This document shows positions 36,219 to 46,396 of a stretch of DNA of 64,000 nt, in pieces. The notes under the pieces are model-generated. The model was given only the letters and a program-made list of their open reading frames with translations, did not search any database and was not told the origin of the DNA. Source of the stretch: JAHJQZ01 sp963676075 (GTDB lineage Bacteria > Pseudomonadota > Alphaproteobacteria > Rhizobiales > Devosiaceae); NCBI GenBank assembly GCA_963676075.2, contig CAXXNZ010000004.1, positions 124,001 through 188,000 of the forward strand, in the 5' to 3' direction. A program made the position numbers and the translations under genes. The number at the start of each line of letters is the position of its first letter. Position 1 is the stretch's first letter.

Positions 36219-37640
36219 ATGAGTAACGCCGATCCATTCAACGAGATGCTCAATGCTGACGGCTCAATTCGCGAGCCCTATCGCGTTCTGGCCGACTGGA
36301 TCGAAAGCCAGCCCGACAACTCCCTTAAAAAGATGTCATCGGATGCCGAAGGCATTTTCCGGCGCCTCGGCATCACTTTCGCCGTCTATGGCCAGCAGGA
36401 AGCCGACGAACGGCTGATCCCATTCGATGTCATTCCGCGCATCATTTCCGGCGCCGAATGGCGACGCCTTTCCAAGGGCATCGAACAACGTGTCCGGGCG
36501 CTGAATGCCTTCCTTTACGACATCTATCATCGCCAGGAGATCATCCGCGCCGGCAAGATTCCCGAAAAGCTTATCGTCCAGAACGAGGCGTTCTGCCCGC
36601 AGATGATGGGGCTCAATCCGGCACGGGGCGTTTATTCCCACATCATCGGCGTCGACATCGTTCGGGTCGGTCCCGATCAGTTTTATGTGCTCGAGGACAA
36701 TCTGAGGACGCCGTCCGGCGTCTCCTACATGCTGCAAAACCGCGAGGCCATGCTGCGCCTTGCGCCGGACCTGTTCCAGAAACTGCGCGTCGCGCCGGTC
36801 GATACCTATCCCGAGGACTTGCGCCGCACGCTGCAATCGGTCGCCCCCGAAGGACGGGAGAACGCACCGGTCGTCGCCGTTCTCACGCCCGGCATCCACA
36901 ACTCGGCCTATTTCGAGCATTCGTTCCTTGCCGACCAGATGGGCGTACAGCTCTGCGAGGGCCGCGACCTGTTCGTCGACGAGGCCAAGGTCTACATGCG
37001 CACGACGCGCGGCGCCCAGCAAGTCGACGTCATCTATCGCCGCATCGACGACGATTATATCGACCCCCTCACCTTCCGCCCCGATTCCATGCTCGGCGTG
37101 CCGGGCCTGTTCGATGCCTATCGCGCCGGCAATGTCACGCTGGTCAACGCGCCCGGCACCGGTATTGCCGACGACAAGGCGGTCTACACCTACGTGCCCG
37201 AGATCATCGATTTCTATCTCGGCGAGCGGCCGATCCTTCAGAACGTGCCGACCTACAACTGCACAGACGACGACCAGCGGGCCTATGTCCTCGACAATTT
37301 GCAGGACCTTGTGGTCAAGGAAGTTCATGGTTCGGGCGGCTACGGCATGATGGTCGGTCCGACATCCACCAAGGCCATGCACAGGACCTTTGCCGAAAAG
37401 ATCAAGGCGCGGCCCGATAATTACATCGTACAGCCGACCCTGGCGCTTTCCGCCTGCCCGACCTATTCGCGCTCCGGCATCGTGCCACGCCATGTCGATT
37501 TGCGGCCCTATGTGCTGGTCGGCGACAAGATTCGCATCACCCCCGGCGGGCTGACCCGCGTCGCCCTCAAGAAGGGATCCCTCGTGGTCAATTCCAGCCA
37601 GGGCGGTGGCACCAAAGACACCTGGGTGCTTGAAGATTGA
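36219..37640 (+). CDS. circularly permuted ATP-grasp protein (amidoligase-like)
   Basis: The 473-residue protein is of the DUF404/DUF407 circularly permuted ATP-grasp type, predicted to form peptide-like amide bonds at the cost of ATP. Typical segments are YGQQEADERLIPFD, QNEAFCPQMMGLNPARGVY, VLEDNLRTPSGVSYMLQNRE, KEVHGSGGYGMMVGP and RHVDLRPYVL, the last two holding nucleotide and metal ligands. It is the first gene of a four-gene cluster (ATP-grasp, alpha-E, transglutaminase fold, Anbu peptidase) conserved across many proteobacteria. The substrate is unknown. Confidence 0.9.
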   Translation: MSNADPFNEMLNADGSIREPYRVLADWIESQPDNSLKKMSSDAEGIFRRLGITFAVYGQQEADERLIPFDVIPRIISGAEWRRLSKGIEQRVRALNAFLYDIYHRQEIIRAGKIPEKLIVQNEAFCPQMMGLNPARGVYSHIIGVDIVRVGPDQFYVLEDNLRTPSGVSYMLQNREAMLRLAPDLFQKLRVAPVDTYPEDLRRTLQSVAPEGRENAPVVAVLTPGIHNSAYFEHSFLADQMGVQLCEGRDLFVDEAKVYMRTTRGAQQVDVIYRRIDDDYIDPLTFRPDSMLGVPGLFDAYRAGNVTLVNAPGTGIADDKAVYTYVPEIIDFYLGERPILQNVPTYNCTDDDQRAYVLDNLQDLVVKEVHGSGGYGMMVGPTSTKAMHRTFAEKIKARPDNYIVQPTLALSACPTYSRSGIVPRHVDLRPYVLVGDKIRITPGGLTRVALKKGSLVVNSSQGGGTKDTWVLED

Positions 37641-37659
37641 GATGGGTGGCTGAACGCAA

Positions 37660-38607
37660 ATGATGCTCGGACGCACTGCGGCAAATCTGTTCTGGCTCTC
37701 CCGCTACGTCGAGCGGGCGGAGAACATTGCCCGCCTGCTCGAAGCCGGGGTGCGCATGTCGCTGATCCGTCGCCCCGACCAGTCCGAAAGCGAATACCTG
37801 ACCTCGATGCTGCAGGCCGCCGCCTGCGACCAGCTGTTTTTCGCCAAATATGAAACGGCGGAATTGCGGACGGTGGCGCAGTTCATGATGCTCGATCCGG
37901 AGAACCCGTCTTCGGTCTATTCCTGCTTTCACAACGCCCGCACCAACGCCCGCACCGAGCGCACGGCGCTGACCTCGGACATGTGGGAAGCGATCAACTC
38001 GGCCTGGCTCGACATTGCCCAGGTGCGGCCCGGCCAGGTCGGAGAAAAACAGCTTCCCGACCTCGTCGCCTGGGCCAAGCACGCCAGTCATTCGTTCCGC
38101 GGCGCCCTGCTCGGCACCATCCTGAGGAATGACGGCTACGCTTTCTCCCAGCTCGGCAATTTCGTCGAACGGGCTGACAACACCGCCCGTATCCTCGACA
38201 TGAAATATTACGTGCTGCTGCCGCGTTCGAGCTTCGTCGGCGGCGAAATCGACATCCAGCAATGGACGCTGATCCTCAGGGCGACATCCGCCTACTCATC
38301 GTACCGGCACACCTATCACGATCGATTCAAGGCCTCGAACATCGCCGAATACCTGATCCTCAGGCCGGAAATGCCACGCTCGCTCGCCTTCTGCACCAAC
38401 TGGGTCGAAAGCTCGCTCGACGTTATCGACAAGCTCTATGGTGTGCGAACCCCCGTGCACGACATGGCCGATGAAATGAGCGCCATGCTCAAGGACATCG
38501 AAATGGATTCGATCTTCCAGCGTGGACTGCACGAGTTTCTGGTCGAATTCATCGGACGCAACAATGCGCTGACCGACGCGCTCACCGAACACTACAACTT
38601 CTATTGA
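37660..38607 (+). CDS. alpha-E domain protein (DUF403)
   Basis: The 315-residue all-helical protein begins MLGRTAANLFWLSRYVERAENIARLLEAG, the hallmark of the alpha-E family. A conserved FVERADNTARILDMKYY repeats that pattern in the middle. It has no recognised catalytic site but always travels with the permuted ATP-grasp protein, probably as a partner or carrier. It starts 19 bases after the ATP-grasp stop. Confidence 0.9.
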   Translation: MMLGRTAANLFWLSRYVERAENIARLLEAGVRMSLIRRPDQSESEYLTSMLQAAACDQLFFAKYETAELRTVAQFMMLDPENPSSVYSCFHNARTNARTERTALTSDMWEAINSAWLDIAQVRPGQVGEKQLPDLVAWAKHASHSFRGALLGTILRNDGYAFSQLGNFVERADNTARILDMKYYVLLPRSSFVGGEIDIQQWTLILRATSAYSSYRHTYHDRFKASNIAEYLILRPEMPRSLAFCTNWVESSLDVIDKLYGVRTPVHDMADEMSAMLKDIEMDSIFQRGLHEFLVEFIGRNNALTDALTEHYNFY

Positions 38608-38613
38608 GGCGTC

Positions 38614-39480
38614 ATGCAGATCTCCATCCGCCACAGATTGAAGATCGATTTCGCCGCAGCATCGCAGCGTGTGCTCCTGCATCTGTTGATGACCCCACAA
38701 TCCGGTCCCACCCAGCGTGTGATCGACTGGTCACTTGAGCTTTCGGAAGAGTCCCGGCGCGTTCCGATCATCGATGGTTTCGGCAACCAGGCCCTGTTCG
38801 CCTCGCTTTCCAGCATCGAGCAACCGCTGGAGATTGCCGTTTCAGGCAGGGTCGAAACCCTGTCGAGCAATGGCGTTCTGGGCTGGCCACTGTCCGAACC
38901 TGTCCCGTGGCTTTATCACCGCGCGACGCCAACAACGCGCGTTCCGGCCAGCATCTGGGGCAAGTTCCGTGGCGAAGCCAGCCGGCGCGAAGACCAACTT
39001 GGCGCCATGCACGGACTGATGGCGCGCATCCACGAAATGCTCAACGCCCGCCTTGAATCGGAAGCGGGCCAGAGCCAGTCGCAATCGCAGTCGGACGGCG
39101 TGAGTACGCAGGATCAGTCTCAGTCGCAGGATGAGGCGGAAACCGTGACCGATCCGGCATTCGAATATGCCCGGACGTTCGTCGGCAGTGCGCGGGCGCT
39201 CGGCATTCCGGCGCGGCTCGTGACAGGCTATTACCTTGCCGAGGCGGACGAGGACGTCGAGAGCAACACCCATGCCTGGGCCGAGGCCTATATCGAGGGG
39301 CTTGGCTGGATCGCCTTCGATCCGCGGCTCGATCTCTGCCCGACCGACCGCCATGTGCGCGTCGCGGTGGGGCTTGATGCCGAAACGGCAGCCCCTATCC
39401 GCGCTCATCCCGCGGTCGGGCCTGACGACCTGCCGGTCGAGACACTTGAAATCCTTGTTGCGGAAGATGCCGAGCGGTAG
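38614..39480 (+). CDS. transglutaminase-fold protein lacking the catalytic cysteine
   Basis: The 288-residue protein has the N-terminal beta domain and transglutaminase core of the Anbu cluster family. The core His (NTHAWAEAY, His220) and Asp (IAFDPR, Asp236) are present. The stretch that should read G-x-C-Q-D is TDPAFEYA, so Ala182 stands where the nucleophile belongs. Directly before it, residues 151-176 are a Gln-Ser-rich insert (GQSQSQSQSDG then DQSQSQDE) without family counterpart. It may therefore be non-enzymatic, perhaps a peptide-binding subunit. It starts six bases after the alpha-E stop. Confidence 0.82.
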   Translation: MQISIRHRLKIDFAAASQRVLLHLLMTPQSGPTQRVIDWSLELSEESRRVPIIDGFGNQALFASLSSIEQPLEIAVSGRVETLSSNGVLGWPLSEPVPWLYHRATPTTRVPASIWGKFRGEASRREDQLGAMHGLMARIHEMLNARLESEAGQSQSQSQSDGVSTQDQSQSQDEAETVTDPAFEYARTFVGSARALGIPARLVTGYYLAEADEDVESNTHAWAEAYIEGLGWIAFDPRLDLCPTDRHVRVAVGLDAETAAPIRAHPAVGPDDLPVETLEILVAEDAER

Positions 39481-39519
39481 CACACTCGCGCCTCCCATCC
39501 TCCCAAAGCGAATCTTACC

Positions 39520-40269
39520 ATGACCTATTGCGTTGGCCTGAAGATCGACCGCGGTATCGTGTTTGCGTCCGATACCCGCACCAATGCCGGCCTCGACAAT
39601 ATCGCCTGCTTCAAGAAGATGTATGTCTGGGACGAGATGTCCGACCGCACCTTCGTGCTGCTGACTTCAGGCAATCTTGCCGTCTCGCAGGCGGTCGTTA
39701 CGCTTTTGAGCGAGCAGATCTCCGATGCCGACCATGACGGCCCCTCGCTCGCCACTGTGCGCACCATGTTCCAGGCGGCGCGCCTGATTGGCGCGGCGCT
39801 CAGGAAAATCCGCGAGATCAACGAGGAGGTGATGGGCCAGCAGGCGGACGGGTTCACTGCCACGTTCGTGCTCGGCGGCCAGATCAAGGGCGACAAGATG
39901 CGCCTGTTCCAGATCTACCCGGAAGGCAATTTCATCGAGGCGACCGAGGATACGCCCTTCTTCCAGATCGGCGAGCACAAATATGGCAAGCCGATCCTCG
40001 ATCGCGTCGCCAAGCTCGAAATGCGCATGGGCGACGCCGCCAAGCTCCTGTTGCTGAGTTTCGATTCGACCATGCGCTCCAACCTCAGCGTCGGCATGCC
40101 GATCGATTTCGCCATCTACCGCCGCGACACCTATCACATGGGTGAGATGGAGCGGATCGAGGCCGACGACCCCTATTTCCGAGCGCTGAGCGAGGCCTGG
40201 TCCGAGGCGCTGCGCTCCGCCTTCGAGGACATCAAGTCGAAGCCTCTGGTCGAACCGACCGAGCACTGA
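39520..40269 (+). CDS. Anbu-type proteasome-like peptidase
   Basis: This 249-residue Ntn-hydrolase is of the Anbu (ancestral beta subunit) proteasome-like family. It begins MTYCVGLKIDRGIVFASDTRTNAGLDN: Thr2 would be the N-terminal nucleophile after Met removal, with the Asp and Lys of the proteasomal triad in SDTRTN and CFKKMYVW. Family members assemble into rings or helical particles. It is the last gene of the ATP-grasp/alpha-E/transglutaminase cluster, 39 bases after it, and is followed by a terminator. The natural substrate is not known; coupling of a ligase and a peptidase suggests synthesis and breakdown of a small peptide tag or polymer. Confidence 0.9.
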   Translation: MTYCVGLKIDRGIVFASDTRTNAGLDNIACFKKMYVWDEMSDRTFVLLTSGNLAVSQAVVTLLSEQISDADHDGPSLATVRTMFQAARLIGAALRKIREINEEVMGQQADGFTATFVLGGQIKGDKMRLFQIYPEGNFIEATEDTPFFQIGEHKYGKPILDRVAKLEMRMGDAAKLLLLSFDSTMRSNLSVGMPIDFAIYRRDTYHMGEMERIEADDPYFRALSEAWSEALRSAFEDIKSKPLVEPTEH

Positions 40270-40294
40270 GTATCAGGTCCTTCGTCGACAAAGA

Positions 40295-40320
40295 AACGGG
40301 GTACCTTTCGGCACCCCGTT
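40295..40320 (+). terminator. terminator at the end of the Anbu cluster
   Basis: AACGGGGT pairs perfectly with ACCCCGTT around a ten-base loop, 25 bases after the Anbu stop. The T run is poor on the plus strand and better on the minus strand, so it may act in both directions. Confidence 0.6.
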
Positions 40321-40374
40321 CCGCTCCCCCCCGGAGCATGTCCGCCGCAATGCGGTGATTGAAACGAGAAATAA

Positions 40375-40402
40375 CCGGGAAAGCGCTAACGCGCCTTCCC
40401 GG
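40375..40402 (-). terminator. terminator of acs
   Basis: CCGGGAA/TTCCCGG and an inner GCGC/GCGC stem form a nested hairpin 12 bases after the acs stop; on the minus strand TTATTTC follows. Confidence 0.7.
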
Positions 40403-40414
40403 CAGCCCCCCACC

Positions 40415-42358
<1,944 letters not shown>

Positions 42359-42497
42359 CAGGTTCTCCCTTCGATGCGTGACGGCCTGCGTCCGCACCGG
42401 TTGTTATTCGCCAGCTCACGCAGCCCCGGCGTCCTCCTCAAATGGGCCAAGGGTTTCGCGACGGCGTGCCAGCCAGCAATTTTTCACCCTCTGGAGA

Positions 42498-43259
42498 TCA
42501 GATCGCAAGGTATTCCTGCCGTAATTCAGGACTGTCGAGAACATCCTGAGCCGTGCCGGAAAAGGCAACCTGCCCCGTGTCGAGAATGACAGCGCGATCG
42601 CTCAGCCGAAGCGCGGCGACCGCGTTCTGCTCAACAATAACCGAAGTTATGCCCAGCCGTTTGATGTTCATCAAGATTCGTTCAATTTCCTGCACAATAA
42701 CCGGCGCGAGCCCTTCGTAAGGCTCATCGAGCAGTAAAAGCTTTACATCACGCATCAATGCGCGGGCAATTGCCAGCATTTGCTGCTCTCCGCCGCTAAG
42801 GGTTGTGCCCTCCTGGCGGCGTCTTTCTCCCAATCTCGGGAATGATTCGTACACCTGTTCGACCGTCCACCCATGTCCGGCGGCAACCTGAGCAAGCTGA
42901 AGGTTCTCCTCGACCGTCAAACCCTGAATGATTCGCCGATCCTCTGGAACCAGCTGAATTCCGGCCCTGGCGGCCTGAAATGCGGCCTTGCCGTGCAATG
43001 GCTGCCCGTTCAGCCAGACTTCGCCCTTGCGCAATTCCGGCGTCGCGACGCGGGCAATGGCTCTGAGCGTCGAGGTCTTTCCGGCGCCGTTGCGGCCGAG
43101 CAGGGCAAGAATGTCACCCTCCTTGATGTCAAAGCTCACACCTTGAACGACATAGCTCTCACCGTAATATGCGTGCAAATCCTTGACAGAAAAAAACGGT
43201 TCCACCGCCGTCTCGGGCACTGAATTGTGATCCGTGCTTGCCATTTCAACGCTGCTCAT
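42498..43259 (-). CDS. livF: ABC transporter ATP-binding protein, LivF type
   Basis: The 253-residue ATPase has Walker A GRNGAGKTS, signature LSGGEQQM and Walker B LLLLDEP, with the short LivF architecture. The first 25 residues are a variable extension before FFSVKDLHAYYGES. Its start overlaps the livG stop by one base (TGATG). It is the last gene of the liv-type operon. The family transports branched-chain amino acids, but also amides, urea and short-chain carboxylates. Confidence 0.9.
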   Translation of the reverse strand: MSSVEMASTDHNSVPETAVEPFFSVKDLHAYYGESYVVQGVSFDIKEGDILALLGRNGAGKTSTLRAIARVATPELRKGEVWLNGQPLHGKAAFQAARAGIQLVPEDRRIIQGLTVEENLQLAQVAAGHGWTVEQVYESFPRLGERRRQEGTTLSGGEQQMLAIARALMRDVKLLLLDEPYEGLAPVIVQEIERILMNIKRLGITSVIVEQNAVAALRLSDRAVILDTGQVAFSGTAQDVLDSPELRQEYLAI

Positions 43260-44029
43260 CAGTTTGCCTCGCCCAGATATGCTTCCTTGACGCGTGGATC
43301 GGTCCGCACGGACTCCGGTTCTCCTTCGGCAATGATACGACCGCCGGCAAGAACGGAAATTTTGTCGGCAAGGGAGAACACCACGTGCATGTCGTGTTCA
43401 ATGATGATCTTGGTCATGCCGCGCGCCTTGATCTTCTGGAGAAGATCAATGGTGGTGTTGGTGTCGTGACGGGACATGCCGGCGGTCGGTTCGTCGAGCA
43501 GCAGCAGGCGCGGGCGCTGGATCAGGCACATCGCCAGTTCCATGCGACGCTTGTCGCCGCGTGACAGCGATCCGGATCGATGATGCATGCGGTCGGTGAG
43601 ACCGACGTCCTCGAGCGTTTGCTCCGCATCCTCAAGGACATCTGTCTGATGGCCGAGCGTGGTCAGAAAGTTGAGCTTGAACGCACCATCGCGCTTGGCA
43701 AAGGCCGGTGCCATGACGTTTTCCAGAACCGAGAGATCGGGAAAGATTTCCGGGGTCTGGAAGACGCGGGCGATGCCCATTTGGTTGATCTGGTGCGGCG
43801 CCTTGCCGGTCAGCACCGCGCCGTCGAAAACCACGGCGCCGCGCGTCGGGGCCAGCCGGCCGACAATGACGTTCAGCAGTGTCGATTTGCCAGCGCCGTT
43901 CGGTCCGATGATCGCGTGGGTCTTGCCCTCCTCGATCGACAGGTCGATATCGGCCAGTGCGTGCAACCCGCCGAAGGTCTTGTGCACATCATCGACATGC
44001 AAAACGATGTTCTTGTCTTCAACACTCAT
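43259..44029 (-). CDS. livG: ABC transporter ATP-binding protein, LivG type
   Basis: The 256-residue ATPase has Walker A GPNGAGKST, the longer LivG insertion between Walker A and the signature, LSRGDKRRMELAM in place of the usual LSGGQ, and Walker B LLLLDEPTAGMS. The SRGDK signature is typical of the urea/amide-like branch. It starts nine bases after livM. Confidence 0.9.
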   Translation of the reverse strand: MSVEDKNIVLHVDDVHKTFGGLHALADIDLSIEEGKTHAIIGPNGAGKSTLLNVIVGRLAPTRGAVVFDGAVLTGKAPHQINQMGIARVFQTPEIFPDLSVLENVMAPAFAKRDGAFKLNFLTTLGHQTDVLEDAEQTLEDVGLTDRMHHRSGSLSRGDKRRMELAMCLIQRPRLLLLDEPTAGMSRHDTNTTIDLLQKIKARGMTKIIIEHDMHVVFSLADKISVLAGGRIIAEGEPESVRTDPRVKEAYLGEAN

Positions 44030-44038
44030 GGTTGCCCC

Positions 44039-45241
44039 CTACTCCGCCGGCTGCGGCTTTGCCGCTTTTTCAGGCTGATCGGCGTCGCCATTGCGATTGC
44101 GGCGGAAGACCAGGTCCCAGACCAGCTTCGATCCCTGAACAATGCCGCCAGGCAGGAAGATGACCACGAGGATGAACAACAGGCCGAGCGTCAGGTGCCA
44201 GCCTTCGCCGGTAAACGGGGCAATGACGCCGACGACAAAATCCTGCACGGGCGGCGGCAGCCAGCCGAACCAGTCGTGCAGAACGCCCTCGTTGATCTTG
44301 GAGAAGATGTTCTCGAAGTACTTGATGAAGCCGGCGCCGAGCACCGGGCCCATCAGGGTGCCGGCACCGCCGAGCACGGTCATCAGCACCACTTCGCCGG
44401 ACGCGGTCCACTGCATGCGCTCGGCACCCGCCAGCGGATCCATGGCGGCGAGCAGGCCACCGGCCAGCCCGGCATACATGCCGGAGATGACGAATGCCGT
44501 CAGCATGTAGGGTTTGGTGTCGATGCCGGCGTAGTTGAGCCGGTTGCGATTGGCCTTGATCGCCTTGAGGATCATGCCGAAGGGCGACCGGAAGATCCTG
44601 AGCGACAGATAGAACACCAGGATCGCGATGACGGCGCAGAAATAATAGCCGATGTTGAAGGTGAACACCCAGTCGCCAAGGCTGAGCTTGTAGCTCTCGC
44701 CCATGATCAGGCCGAACAGGTTTGGCGCAGTGGGCGACTCCGGACCCATCAGCACCTGCGGATCGTTGAGATAGACCTGCAGGCCGGTTTCACCATTGGT
44801 GATCGGCGTAAACACCGAATAGGCGAGATTGTAGCTCATCTGGGCGAAGGCCAGCGTCAGGATCGAGAAATAGATGCCCGATCGCCTCAAGGAGACGAAT
44901 CCGATGAACAGGGCGAAGATCCCCGAAACGATCACCGCCAGCACCAGGCCGGGCAGGACGTTGAAATCCAGGAGCTTGTACATCCAGACCACTGAATACG
45001 AGCCGATGCCGAGAAAGGCGGCATGGCCGAAACTGAGGTAGCCGGTGAGCCCGAACAGGATGTTGAAGCCGATGGCGAAGATGCCGAAGATGGCAAATCG
45101 CTGCATCAGGTCGGGATAGCCGGCGTTGAACTGCGCCAGACTCGATCCCTCGGGGAACGGCTGCAGGACGATCGGCGTCGCCATTGTCAGAATGGTGACA
45201 GCGATCAGGAAGGCGGTGTCTTTCTTGCTCAGACCAAGCAT
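44039..45241 (-). CDS. livM: ABC transporter permease, LivM type
   Basis: The 400-residue membrane protein has about ten helices and the family hallmark GYLSFGHAAFLGIGSY near residue 66, plus GGAGTLMGPVLGAG. A large loop with ITNGETGLQVYLNDPQ lies in the middle. It forms the translocation channel with LivH. It starts three bases after the livH stop. Confidence 0.92.
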   Translation of the reverse strand: MLGLSKKDTAFLIAVTILTMATPIVLQPFPEGSSLAQFNAGYPDLMQRFAIFGIFAIGFNILFGLTGYLSFGHAAFLGIGSYSVVWMYKLLDFNVLPGLVLAVIVSGIFALFIGFVSLRRSGIYFSILTLAFAQMSYNLAYSVFTPITNGETGLQVYLNDPQVLMGPESPTAPNLFGLIMGESYKLSLGDWVFTFNIGYYFCAVIAILVFYLSLRIFRSPFGMILKAIKANRNRLNYAGIDTKPYMLTAFVISGMYAGLAGGLLAAMDPLAGAERMQWTASGEVVLMTVLGGAGTLMGPVLGAGFIKYFENIFSKINEGVLHDWFGWLPPPVQDFVVGVIAPFTGEGWHLTLGLLFILVVIFLPGGIVQGSKLVWDLVFRRNRNGDADQPEKAAKPQPAE

Positions 45242-45244
45242 GGA

Positions 45245-46276
45245 CTATTCCTCCATCACCCCGCGCCGACCCAGAAGGCCGCGCGGACGGGTGAGCAAAA
45301 TGATGATGGCAACCAGATAGATGATGACCTGGTCGATGCCCGGGATGATGGACTTGATTTCGTTCATCGAGGCGAATGACTGCAGGATGCCGAGGAGGAA
45401 CCCGGCGGCGACCGCCCCGGGCAGCGAGCCCATGCCTCCGACAACGACCACGACGAAACTCAGAACCAGGAAATCCATGCCCATGTGGAAATTGGGAGAA
45501 AGGATCGGCGCGTACATCACACCGGCCATGCCGGCGACGATCGCGGCAATGCCGAACATGATGGTGAAACGCCGGTCGATATCGATGCCCAGCAGGCCGA
45601 CGGTTTCGCGGTCGGCCATGCCGGCGCGAACGACCATGCCGAAAGTGGTGAACTGCAGGAAGGAGAACACCCCTGCGATGACCAGGCCGGCGAACAGGAA
45701 ATAGACCATGCGCCAATACGGATAGATGATCACGTCAGGCCGCAGGCCGAGCATGGCGCCGAAATCGAACGAGCCGGTGAAGGCACCGGGCGCGGCCGTC
45801 TGGATCGGGTTGGCACCGAAGAAGTACTTGATGACCTCCTGGAGCACGATGGCCAGACCGAAGGTGACCAGGATCTGCTCGGCATGCGGGCGCTTGTAGA
45901 AGTGCTTGATCAACCCGCGTTCCATGGCAATGCCGATGACCAGCATGACCGGTATCGCCAGAATAATCGCCATCGGAACCGACCAGTCGATCAGGAAGGC
46001 GCCGAATTCCTCGCCGAACCAGGCCTCGACATAAGGCATCTGTACCACGAGCGGATTGCCGAGGAAGTCCTGTTGGGTCGGGTCGACCACGTCGAAAGAC
46101 AGAGTGAACACCCGCTGCAGCGTCACCGCGCAGAAGGCGCCAATCATGAACAGCGCGCCATGGGCGAAATTGACCACCCCCAGCGTGCCGAAAATAAGCG
46201 TCAGACCCAAGGCGATCAGCGCATAGGCCGAGCCCTTGTCCAGTCCATTCAGGATTTGAAGGATTATGGCATCCAT
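45245..46276 (-). CDS. livH: ABC transporter permease, LivH type
   Basis: The 343-residue membrane protein starts MDAIILQILNGLDKGSAYAL, followed by GVVNFAHGALFMIGAF, and ends with GGMGSLPGAVAAGFLLG and LLTRPRGLLG, all standard for LivH. A periplasmic insert of about 30 residues after helix 2 is like urea/amide relatives. I use the ATG at 46276; a longer frame from 46348 runs through the hairpin region and has no match. Confidence 0.92.
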   Translation of the reverse strand: MDAIILQILNGLDKGSAYALIALGLTLIFGTLGVVNFAHGALFMIGAFCAVTLQRVFTLSFDVVDPTQQDFLGNPLVVQMPYVEAWFGEEFGAFLIDWSVPMAIILAIPVMLVIGIAMERGLIKHFYKRPHAEQILVTFGLAIVLQEVIKYFFGANPIQTAAPGAFTGSFDFGAMLGLRPDVIIYPYWRMVYFLFAGLVIAGVFSFLQFTTFGMVVRAGMADRETVGLLGIDIDRRFTIMFGIAAIVAGMAGVMYAPILSPNFHMGMDFLVLSFVVVVVGGMGSLPGAVAAGFLLGILQSFASMNEIKSIIPGIDQVIIYLVAIIILLTRPRGLLGRRGVMEE

Positions 46277-46305
46277 CTCGTCTGCCCCTGTGACGACACA
46301 CCACG

Positions 46306-46370
46306 GGCGTCCGGACCGCCGGACGCCACCGTGCTTGAAAGGTGCCAATCGCGCTCAGGCGCGATTGGCA
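46306..46370 (-). other. two strong hairpins between the binding-protein gene and livH
   Basis: At 46306-46327 GGCGTCCGG/CCGGACGCC closes a four-base loop, and at 46343-46370 TGCCAATCGCGC/GCGCGATTGGCA closes TCAG. Neither has a T run. They probably protect the upstream binding-protein message or attenuate reading into the permease genes. Confidence 0.65.
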
Positions 46371-46396
46371 GGAGTGACGTGTTCCAGATTCGGGTT

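Noticed and set aside
36336..37676. 446-codon minus-strand frame opposite the ATP-grasp gene
   Set aside because: No domain; codon-bias artefact.
39070..39141. Gln-Ser codon repeat in the transglutaminase-fold gene as a sequencing artefact or tandem-repeat error
   Set aside because: The codons vary, the frame is kept and the flanks are normal, so it is a true low-complexity insert.
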